Assembly: GCA_947168565.1 (NCBI GenBank)
Contig: CAMVMM010000016.1
Coordinates: 1-48,278, forward strand
Direction: 5' to 3'
Length of the DNA stretch: 48,278 nt
DNA from: an uncultured Clostridia bacterium
GTDB lineage: Bacteria; Bacillota; Clostridia; Christensenellales; CAG-138
Shown piece by piece: positions 16,439 to 22,806 of this stretch. The notes below the pieces were generated by a model. It had not been told where the DNA came from and did not search any database. It saw only the letters and a program-made list of their open reading frames with translations. Position 1 is the first letter of the stretch; each line of letters begins with the position of its first letter. Position numbers and translations under genes: made by a program.

Positions 16439-17128
16439 ATGAACAGAAGCAGGGTCATCTGCCATATGTACGTTTCTTTGGACGGAAAGATAGACGGCAG
16501 GTATATGAGCGAGGACGAGCGCGCCGATTCCGGCGAGTATTACGACGTTGCCATCTGGGAAATGGGCAACGCGAACGCAAACGGCAGGCGCACGGCGGAA
16601 ATGTATTTTGCCCACGAGAATATAGATTACGATAAATACGACACCTCCGGCATCGACTACGAGGACCACGTGCTGAAAGCGGAGTATTACTGGATCGTGT
16701 TTGACCGCAGGGGTTCCTGCAACTGGAGCGTGAGCGAGGTCACCTACGGCGGCAAAACGGCGAAGGTGCTGATGGTGCTCACGAAGCAGGTGAATAAGGC
16801 GTATCTGGCGCATCTTCGCGCTCTTGGCATAGCGTACGTCTTCGCCGGGGAAAAGGAAATGGAGCTTGCCCTCGCGCTGCAAAAGCTGAAGGCGGATTTC
16901 GGCGTAGACAATCTCATTCTCTGCGGCGGCGCCACCATCAACGGCGCGTTCCATGAGGCGGGGCTTATAGACGAGATCTCGCTCATCATGGCGCCCTATA
17001 TCGAGGGCAGCCATAAGGAAAAGGGCTTTGCCGAGCTGAACGATTACATCGGCAAAAAGTACGTTTACGATTCCATAAAGCCCTTCTCCGACGGCGGCAT
17101 CCAACTCATCTTCAAGGCGGCTGAATAA
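16439..17128 (+). CDS. RibD C-terminal / dihydrofolate reductase family protein
   Basis: The protein has 229 residues; AAGGAG at 16422-16427 precedes ATG 16439. The family pattern is visible: CHMYVSLDGKIDGRYM at the N-terminus, then NLILCGGATINGAFHEAGLIDEISLIMAP, the NADPH-binding and core strand region near residues 160-188. It resembles the reductase domain of RibD, but stands alone without the deaminase and away from riboflavin genes, so it is probably a reductase of another pyrimidine-like or pterin-like compound. It is the last gene of the lipoprotein-reductase-hydrolase group and ends at a bidirectional terminator. Confidence 0.85.
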   Translation: MNRSRVICHMYVSLDGKIDGRYMSEDERADSGEYYDVAIWEMGNANANGRRTAEMYFAHENIDYDKYDTSGIDYEDHVLKAEYYWIVFDRRGSCNWSVSEVTYGGKTAKVLMVLTKQVNKAYLAHLRALGIAYVFAGEKEMELALALQKLKADFGVDNLILCGGATINGAFHEAGLIDEISLIMAPYIEGSHKEKGFAELNDYIGKKYVYDSIKPFSDGGIQLIFKAAE

Positions 17129-17175
17129 AAAAACGAGGCTCCGAAGCGGTGAAAAGCCGTTTCGGAGCCTTTTGC
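17129..17175. terminator. Bidirectional rho-independent terminator
   Basis: GGCTCCGAA (17137-17145) pairs with TTCGGAGCC (17161-17169), extended inward by four pairs, followed by CTTTTGCTT on the plus strand. On the minus strand the stem is followed by a run of seven T (plus-strand A run at 17128-17133). It serves the convergent genes on both sides. Confidence 0.9.
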
Positions 17176-17196
17176 TTCAATATTCAAGGCCTCGCG

Positions 17197-17886
17197 CTAT
17201 TCGTGCATAAGCGCATCAAGCTCCGCATCGGATTTTGCGGAGAGCTCGCCCTCTTTATAGAAGCGGGTCAGCAGGGTGGCGATCGCTTTTCCCTCGTAGG
17301 TGAAAACAAAATCATAATAGCCGGGTTCGCATTCGTCCGGAAGCAGATAAAAGTCGCCCCAGGACCATTCGTCCGGATTTTCCGCATCCTCGGGATAATG
17401 AAGATCGCAATAGTTCGCAAAGTTCGGATCGAGATCGGAGAATTTGGCTTTGTTGTAATACTCCTGATCGTCGCGGTGCTTGAGGATCCAGACGCGAAGA
17501 GCATAGTCTTTGTCGGTATCCGGGTAGAACGAGACCCACTCGTTCAGTTGAAAAATGCAGCGGACGTCGGTAAGGGAAGACTCTTTGCCGTTGAAGCCGT
17601 CGAAGGAGCCGACTTGGTTGCCTTTGATGACCACGCCGCGAAGGACGGATGGATCGCGGTCGTCAAGATTGATGATATTGAGCTTTCCCGAAAGCTTCGC
17701 GCCTTGGGCGGGCGGGTTCGTTTGAGCGCCCGGTTGCTCACCGCCGCTCGGCGTGGTCTGCGCCTGCCCGGTGGGCTGAGTGGTGTCCGAGGGCTTGGGA
17801 TTACCGCTGCCCTTTCCGCATGCCGCAAGGGAAAGGAGCATCAAAGCGGCAAGGGCTATACAGATAAAGCGTTTGTTTTTAAACAT
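17197..17886 (-). CDS. Lipoprotein of unknown function
   Basis: The protein has 229 residues on the minus strand; AGGAGG precedes its ATG. It has a signal peptide with lipobox LAAC (Cys about 23), then a Gly/Ser/Pro/Thr/Gln linker to about residue 65. A globular domain follows, with LNIINLDDRDPSVLRGVVIKG and YYDFVFTYEGKAIATLL. I do not recognise the domain. It is monocistronic: its own promoter lies upstream and the bidirectional terminator follows. A longer plus-strand frame over this region was rejected because only the minus frame has a signal peptide, ribosome site and promoter. Confidence 0.85.
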   Translation of the reverse strand: MFKNKRFICIALAALMLLSLAACGKGSGNPKPSDTTQPTGQAQTTPSGGEQPGAQTNPPAQGAKLSGKLNIINLDDRDPSVLRGVVIKGNQVGSFDGFNGKESSLTDVRCIFQLNEWVSFYPDTDKDYALRVWILKHRDDQEYYNKAKFSDLDPNFANYCDLHYPEDAENPDEWSWGDFYLLPDECEPGYYDFVFTYEGKAIATLLTRFYKEGELSAKSDAELDALMHE

Positions 17887-17974
17887 AGTAACCTCCTGAA
17901 TAATGGCGCTCGCAGGCGGCTCGACCGAACGGGCAGCTCTTTCGGCATCCCACGAGGCGATACAATATCTGAAA

Positions 17975-18040
17975 ATACAACCGAATGGAAAACGGTTGTA
18001 TATTCACATATAGAATACATCTAAAAAGCTCGCGTGTCAA
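17975..18040 (-). promoter_or_regulatory. Promoter of the minus-strand lipoprotein with a hairpin at the transcript start
   Basis: On the minus strand TTGACA (18040-18035), a 17-base spacer and TATTCT (18017-18012) form a good sigma-A promoter. The predicted start is near 18005. Immediately after it lies a perfect 9-bp inverted repeat, ATACAACCG / CGGTTGTAT (17975-17983 and 17993-18001), which could be a 5' stabilising stem or an operator. Confidence 0.7.
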
Positions 18041-18099
18041 TACCATTTGCAAAAATCGTGCGTTGACGGAGCTTATGAAGCTTATTTGGAGGTAAAAAG

Positions 18100-18405
18100 A
18101 TGGCTTCAAGCAGGGAATATCTTGATTTTGTGCTCGAAAAGCTGAATGCGCTTGAAGGGCTTACTTGCAGAAAAATGATGGGGGAGTATCTGCTGTATTA
18201 CTCCGGAAAGCTCGTGGGCGGCATATATGATGACCGCCTGCTGCTCAAGCCCACCAAATCCGCGCTTCGGGTGATGGCGGATTCCGCAGGGGAGCTTAAA
18301 ATGGAAACGCCCTACGACGGCGCAAAGGCTATGATAGCGGCGGATATAGACGATGCGGAGCTGACGGTAAACGTGATAAAGCTTATTGCATCCGAGGTAA
18401 AATAA
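18100..18405 (+). CDS. TfoX N-terminal domain protein
   Basis: The protein has 101 residues; GGAGG at 18088-18092 sets ATG 18100. It consists only of the TfoX/Sxy N-terminal domain, with CRKMMGEYLLYYSGKLVGGIYDDRLLLK near residues 24-51 and METPYDGAKAM. Stand-alone copies of this domain are common in Firmicutes. Unlike full-length Sxy of Gammaproteobacteria they have no proven role in competence. No other competence gene is near. Function is unknown. Confidence 0.85.
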   Translation: MASSREYLDFVLEKLNALEGLTCRKMMGEYLLYYSGKLVGGIYDDRLLLKPTKSALRVMADSAGELKMETPYDGAKAMIAADIDDAELTVNVIKLIASEVK

Positions 18406-18479
18406 GCCGGATAAAGCAAAGTCGATCCGGCAAAGCATAATAAAAAAATACGGGACTATCCCTTCGTTTTCACCTTTTC

Positions 18480-18512
18480 GGCGCATCGGCCTTCGGTGCG
18501 CCCTTTGCTTCG
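18480..18512 (+). terminator. Probable terminator after the TfoX-domain gene
   Basis: GGCGCA (18480-18485) pairs with TGCGCC (18497-18502) and is followed by CTTTGCTTCGTTT. The stem is short and the T-run interrupted, so confidence is moderate. Confidence 0.5.
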
Positions 18513-18546
18513 TTTAAAGAATTTTTATGTTTTTTTGAAAAAGCGC

Positions 18547-18600
18547 TTGACAAACGCTGTTTATTAGGATAAACTATAACCGTGGTTTATTGGAGTAAAC
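18547..18600 (+). promoter_or_regulatory. Promoter with two palindromic operators of the BlaI-type repressor
   Basis: TTGACA (18547-18552), 17 bases, TAAACT (18570-18575). Two 16-bp palindromes follow one pattern: GTTTATTAGGATAAAC (18559-18574), filling the spacer and overlapping the -10, and GTTTATTGGAGTAAAC (18585-18600), just downstream. Their starts lie 26 bases apart. The location fits repression by the encoded regulator and autoregulation of the operon. The half-site GTTTA differs from the TACA/TGTA half-sites of staphylococcal BlaI. Confidence 0.8.
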
Positions 18601-18619
18601 AAGCGGAAAGGAGCTGCCA

Positions 18620-18985
18620 ATGAAGGATTTTGAGCTTGGAGCAATACAGGAGCGCTTTGCGGACATAGTTTGGGAGCATGAGCCCATCGCCTCCGGCGAG
18701 CTTGCGAAGAAGTGTGAAAAGGAGCTGAACTGGAAGCGGCCCACAACGTACACCGTGCTCAGGAAGCTTTGCGAAAAGGGGCTGCTTCAAAACAGCGACG
18801 GCATAGTAAGCTCGGTTATCTCGCGCGATGAGTTTTATTCCGCGAAAAGCGAGCATATAATCGAGGATTCGTACCGGGGCTCGCTCCCCGCGTTCGTGGC
18901 TGCGTTCATATCAAAAAAGAGCATCTCCGCCGAGGAGGCGGACGAAATACAAAAGCTTATAGACGCATTCAAAAAGGAGGGCTGA
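18620..18985 (+). CDS. BlaI/MecI/CopY-family transcriptional repressor
   Basis: The protein has 121 residues; AAAGGAG at 18607-18613 sets ATG 18620. The winged-helix pattern of the family is clear: LGAIQERFADIVWEHEPIASGELAKKC, then WKRPTTYTVLRKLCEKGLL with the recognition helix (about 40-58), then the C-terminal dimerisation helices (SAEEADEIQKLIDAFKKEG). The protein would be cleaved or released when the adjacent M56 sensor protease is activated. The M56 gene starts 2 bases after this stop and its ribosome site lies inside this gene's end, so both are co-translated. The inducing signal is unknown. Confidence 0.93.
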   Translation: MKDFELGAIQERFADIVWEHEPIASGELAKKCEKELNWKRPTTYTVLRKLCEKGLLQNSDGIVSSVISRDEFYSAKSEHIIEDSYRGSLPAFVAAFISKKSISAEEADEIQKLIDAFKKEG

Positions 18986-18987
18986 AA

Positions 18988-21393
18988 ATGAGCGGTTTGT
19001 TTTTGAAAATCATGAATATGAGCATCGCCGCCACATGGCTCATCCTGGCCGTGGTGCTCACAAGGGCTTTGTTAAAAAAGGCGCCGAAATGGATCACCTG
19101 CCTGCTGTGGGCGCTCGTTGCCTTTCGGCTTATCTGCCCCATCTCGTTTGAAAGCGTGCTGAGCGTTGTGCCGAGCCGCGAAACCATACCTGCGGATATC
19201 GCCGTGCGGCCCGATCCGGGCATAGATTCGGGAATCGCCGTTGTAAACCGGGCGGTAAATCCGGTCATTTCGCAGTCGCTTGCACCCGCTGCCGAAATCG
19301 GCGCAAATCCAATGCGCGGCATCGTTTCCGCCGCATCCATCGTGTGGGCGGTCGGCGCCGCAATAATGCTTGTGTACGCGCTGATAAGCTATTTAAGGCT
19401 TAAAGGAACCCTTGGAGCAAGCGTGCCGCTTGAAAAAGGGCTTGCCGCCTGCGATGAGGTCAAATCGCCGTTCATCCTCGGCTTATTCAAACCGATGATC
19501 TACGTGCCGTCCTCCATGAGCGGGCAAACGCTTGAAAACGTGCTCCGCCATGAAAGGGCGCATATAAAGCGGCTCGATCACTGGTGGAAGCCGCTCGGCT
19601 TCCTGCTTCTCTCGATCTACTGGTTCAATCCACTGTGCTGGGCGGCATATATCCTGCTTTGCCGCGATATCGAGCTTGCGTGCGATGAAAAGGTCATCCG
19701 CGATATGGACGGATCGGATATTGCTTCTTACTCACAGGCGCTGCTCGATTGCAGCCTGCCCAGAAAGCGCATCGCCGCCTGCCCGCTTGCCTTCGGAGAG
19801 GTGGGCGTGAAGGAGCGCGTTAAGGGCGTTTTGAGCTATAAAAAGCCCGCATTCTGGATAATTATGATCTCCGTTGCCGCCTGCGCGGTGCTTGCCGCCT
19901 GCCTGATGACCGATCCCAAGAGCAGCTTTGCGCTAAAAAGAGCGGATATCGAAAAGGTTACTTACTACAACGCCTTTACGGACGGCGATCCACTCATGGG
20001 CGAGCTGAACGCGGAGCAGACAGACGAATTGGCGGAGCGGTTTTCCGCCGTCCGCGAGGCGAGGCGGAGCGATGTCTACGCCGGGCAAACGCCGGGCTAT
20101 AAGCTCACCGTGCAGATGAAAAACGGCTCGTTCGTGTATGCAAACGGCTATAACGCCTCCTTGGATATGGCGGAGATAGTGATGAACGGAAAAAGCTATG
20201 CGGTATCGGATGCGGAATTTGCTTCGTACCTGCGGAAGGTCTGCTCCGGCGCTATGCTGCACGCGATAAGCTATGAGCTTGGCGAAACAGCGGAGTATTT
20301 CACAGGCACACCCACCGAGGCCGGGGCGGGAGATACGGTTGAAATAAGAACCGCGGTGCTGTACGATGCGGATATCCACGTTTACGCTGACGGAGTTGAA
20401 ATAGAAAAAACTCATTACGACAGCGATTATTGGGGCTATTCCTTCGTGATGCCGGATAAGGAGGTAAAGGTGAGCGCAAGGTTTTTCGGCAAGGAAGAGA
20501 TGGGCAGCGGCGAAACCGAGCATATCGCCTCGCTGCGGAAGCTGTATCCGGAATACTTCGACCTGCCAGCCTCGGATGGGCTGGAGGTCTACGTGTGGCA
20601 GTTGGCTGCGGGCAGCTATTCGTTCGGACTTCTGCCGGGAACGATCCGAGAAAGAACCTTTGCCGAATTATTGAATCTCAAGGGAGTCACCAAAAAGGAG
20701 ATGAGGGCGATCCTTTCAACCTACGATATAGACGAAAGCAGCATTACCATCTATCCGTGGCAAAACCCGATCTCAAGCTATGTCGGCGAATACTGGATCA
20801 GAATGCCCTACGAAACGGAAGCCATGGCGGAAAGGCGCAGGCAGCAATTTGTTGAAAAAATAAGGCAGATGCTCTTCGGCGAACCGAAAATATGGAGCCG
20901 CGAACTGCCGAATCAGGGGATGCAGGTGAAAACGGCGGTTGCTTTCACCACGTGCGTCACCGAATACGATAAGGTGTCGGACTGCCTGAATGCTGACAGG
21001 CTTTCTCTAAGCGCAAATTGGCATCTGCCCGTGTATAAGCTCGATACACAGGAGGAGCTGACCGAGTTCATGATAAACCATTGGCATATTTTTGACCTTC
21101 ACTCCGAATATGACGGGCTTCCCTCCTTCCGCGCCGTAACGGAGGAATACGACGATGCGTTTTTTGCCGAGCATTCCGTGATACTCGCCTACGTGAGTTC
21201 ATCTCAAAGCAGCTCCTACCGCTATGCGCTCCAAGGCGTTTCAACGCAGGGATCCGCGCTGACGCTGAATATAGCGCGCACGAACGATCCCGAGGTGTTC
21301 GACGAGATGGCTGCTGGCTGGTTCGTGTTTGCGGAGGTGCTGAAAACGGAGATAGCGGAATACACGATCTTCGACGCTTTGATGAACAATTGA
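18988..21393 (+). CDS. M56-family (BlaR1-like) membrane metalloprotease with unusual C-terminal sensor region
   Basis: The protein has 801 residues. The N-terminal third is a BlaR1/MecR1-type gluzincin protease with about five membrane segments (including ATWLILAVVLTRALL, WITCLLWALVAFRLI and AFWIIMISVAACAVL), a zinc motif HERAH at 188-192 and the downstream ligand region RDIELACDEKVIRD. It has no penicillin-binding domain. After the last membrane segment (about residue 305) come roughly 490 extracellular residues: a small domain ending near SYLRKVCSG (about 415), a segment with DADIHVYADGVEIEKTH and FVMPDKEVKVSARFF, and two further stretches I do not recognise. Signal detection probably lies there, followed by cleavage of the BlaI-type partner. 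The start follows AAGGAGG at 18974-18980. Confidence 0.88.
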   Translation: MSGLFLKIMNMSIAATWLILAVVLTRALLKKAPKWITCLLWALVAFRLICPISFESVLSVVPSRETIPADIAVRPDPGIDSGIAVVNRAVNPVISQSLAPAAEIGANPMRGIVSAASIVWAVGAAIMLVYALISYLRLKGTLGASVPLEKGLAACDEVKSPFILGLFKPMIYVPSSMSGQTLENVLRHERAHIKRLDHWWKPLGFLLLSIYWFNPLCWAAYILLCRDIELACDEKVIRDMDGSDIASYSQALLDCSLPRKRIAACPLAFGEVGVKERVKGVLSYKKPAFWIIMISVAACAVLAACLMTDPKSSFALKRADIEKVTYYNAFTDGDPLMGELNAEQTDELAERFSAVREARRSDVYAGQTPGYKLTVQMKNGSFVYANGYNASLDMAEIVMNGKSYAVSDAEFASYLRKVCSGAMLHAISYELGETAEYFTGTPTEAGAGDTVEIRTAVLYDADIHVYADGVEIEKTHYDSDYWGYSFVMPDKEVKVSARFFGKEEMGSGETEHIASLRKLYPEYFDLPASDGLEVYVWQLAAGSYSFGLLPGTIRERTFAELLNLKGVTKKEMRAILSTYDIDESSITIYPWQNPISSYVGEYWIRMPYETEAMAERRRQQFVEKIRQMLFGEPKIWSRELPNQGMQVKTAVAFTTCVTEYDKVSDCLNADRLSLSANWHLPVYKLDTQEELTEFMINHWHIFDLHSEYDGLPSFRAVTEEYDDAFFAEHSVILAYVSSSQSSSYRYALQGVSTQGSALTLNIARTNDPEVFDEMAAGWFVFAEVLKTEIAEYTIFDALMNN

Positions 21394-21418
21394 TTCCAAG
21401 CCCACTACCACGGGAAAA

Positions 21419-21458
21419 AGGGGAGCGGCGCTCATTTTGCGTCCGCTCCCTGCTTTTT
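21419..21458 (+). terminator. Rho-independent terminator after the M56 gene
   Basis: GGGAGCGG (21421-21428) pairs with CCGCTCCC (21443-21450), followed by TGCTTTTTTGC. It closes the blaI-M56 operon. Confidence 0.9.
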
Positions 21459-21459
21459 T

Positions 21460-21793
21460 GCTTTGTACCCTTTTGCCGCGTCACCCCGTGAAGCTTGCAA
21501 AGCAGTCTGTCGGCCTTTCAAGCGCGTGCTCCGAGAAGTCAGGGCCGCCTGCAAAGCGGGGTCGGCATCAGCTTATAAGCTTGCTCAAGCGCCGCTCTGT
21601 TTTCCGCACAAAGACACAAAAGCTTATGATTCACCCGAGCCCTGACAATTCACGATTTGATTGAAAAAAGCTTCATTATAAGCTATAATTATATTATAAG
21701 CTCCGCTAACCCTTTATAAAAAAGGGCGGGGGGCGTTCATGCGTGAAAGCCGTGTGAAGCAAAGAAAAAATAAATGAAGAATTGTGAGGCAAT
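21460..21793 (+). promoter_or_regulatory. Intergenic region with promoter for the ZIP transporter
   Basis: No gene is supported in these 334 bases. A consensus-like promoter is present: TTGAAA (21661-21666), 17 bases, TATAAT (21684-21689). The decamer ATTATAAGCT occurs twice around the -10 (about 21675 and 21694), which could be an operator. The leader is about 100 bases. The 21460-21650 part shows nothing I can assign. Confidence 0.65.
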
Positions 21794-22570
21794 ATGAATA
21801 CTGAGGTGATTTTCGGCATACTGATCCCGTTTATCGGCACGAGCCTGGGAGCGGCGATGGTGTTTTTTCTGCGCAGGCAGATATCGCGCGGGCTTCAGAA
21901 GGTGCTTGCGGGCTTCGCCTCGGGCGTGATGGTGGCGGCCTCCTTCTGGAGCCTGCTTCAGCCCGCGCTCGAAGGCTCGGAGGGCATGGGCAAGCTTTCG
22001 TTCATCCCCGCCGCCGTGGGCTTTTTGATAGGCATAGGCTTTTTGCTGCTGCTGGACGTAGCAATTCCGCATATCCACATGGATAATATGGAAGGCCCCA
22101 AAAGCGGACTCAAGCGCACCACGAAGCTTATCCTCGCCGTAACTCTGCATAATATTCCGGAGGGCATGGCGGTGGGCGTTGTGTACGCGGGCTGGCTGAG
22201 CGGCAGAAGCGATATCAGCTCCGCCGCCGCCCTCGCCCTTGCGATAGGAATAGCGATCCAGAATTTTCCCGAGGGCGCAATAGTTTCAATGCCGCTGCGT
22301 GCGGAGGGCATGAGCAAGGGAAAAACCTTTCTTTACGGCGTTTTATCGGGCGCAGTTGAGCCGCTTGCCGCCGCGCTGACGATACTTGTTTCAAGCGCGG
22401 TGGTGCCGGTGCTTCCGTATATGCTCTCCTTTGCGGCGGGCGCAATGATGTACGTGGTGGTGGAGGAGCTTATACCCGAAATGTCCGAAGGAAAGCATTC
22501 AAACGCCGGAACCATCGCCTTCGCCGTCGGCTTCGTGCTTATGATGATACTCGACGTGGCGCTCGGATAA
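21794..22570 (+). CDS. ZIP-family metal transporter
   Basis: The protein has 258 residues with about eight membrane segments. The ZIP signature is present in membrane helix 4, LHNIPEGMAVGVVY (about 117-130), and the partner helix carries IAIQNFPEGAIVSMPL (about 153-168). These two helices form the binuclear metal site. The protein imports divalent metal, most often zinc, down its gradient. A short His- and Asp-containing loop (PHIHMDNMEG) lies before helix 4. The ribosome site is weak (GTGAGG, about 21784-21789). The promoter region contains a repeated decamer that could bind a metal regulator; this is inference. Confidence 0.92.
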   Translation: MNTEVIFGILIPFIGTSLGAAMVFFLRRQISRGLQKVLAGFASGVMVAASFWSLLQPALEGSEGMGKLSFIPAAVGFLIGIGFLLLLDVAIPHIHMDNMEGPKSGLKRTTKLILAVTLHNIPEGMAVGVVYAGWLSGRSDISSAAALALAIGIAIQNFPEGAIVSMPLRAEGMSKGKTFLYGVLSGAVEPLAAALTILVSSAVVPVLPYMLSFAAGAMMYVVVEELIPEMSEGKHSNAGTIAFAVGFVLMMILDVALG

Positions 22571-22617
22571 GGCGGCAGAAGCATTGGAAGCATTATAACA
22601 ATAAAATATATTCGTAA

Positions 22618-22647
22618 TTGACAGAACAGGGATATATGTGATACAAT
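22618..22647 (+). promoter_or_regulatory. Strong promoter of the NRPS operon
   Basis: TTGACA (22618-22623), 18 bases, then TACAAT (22642-22647) preceded by TG at 22639-22640 (extended -10). AT-rich DNA lies just upstream (22600-22617). The predicted transcript starts near 22654, giving a leader of about 150 bases. Confidence 0.8.
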
Positions 22648-22659
22648 TACAGAAGGTGA

Positions 22660-22754
22660 AATGCCGTGGAGCTTCATTTTGAAGCGCAAAAAACACCCTC
22701 GCCGCGCCGCGAACTTGCGGTGAAAACGAGGATTTGATCTTACCGCACGGCATT
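22660..22754 (+). promoter_or_regulatory. Structured 5' leader of the NRPS transcript (three-way junction fold)
   Basis: AATGCCGTG (22660-22668) pairs perfectly with CACGGCATT (22746-22754), closing a domain with two arms. The first arm is GCTTCA-TTT-TGAAGC (22671-22685). The second is CCTCG/CGAGG (22697-22701 with 22727-22731), capped by CCGC/GCGG (22707-22710 with 22717-22720). It begins within a few bases of the predicted transcript start. I compared it by eye with c-di-GMP, FMN and cobalamin riboswitch cores and found no match. It could be a riboswitch-like regulator or a stabilising 5' fold. Confidence 0.6.
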
Positions 22755-22806
22755 ATTATGTTAAGAAATAAAATAGCAAAAATCATATAAGGAGTAGCTT
22801 TTTGCC

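Noticed and set aside
17149-18024. 291-codon plus-strand frame opposite the lipoprotein gene
   Set aside because: The minus frame has a lipobox signal peptide, AGGAGG, a promoter and a terminator; the plus frame has none and begins inside the terminator hairpin.
22660-22754. c-di-GMP or other known riboswitch before the NRPS
   Set aside because: By eye the conserved loops of c-di-GMP-I, FMN and cobalamin riboswitches are not present, so only an unclassified structured leader is claimed.
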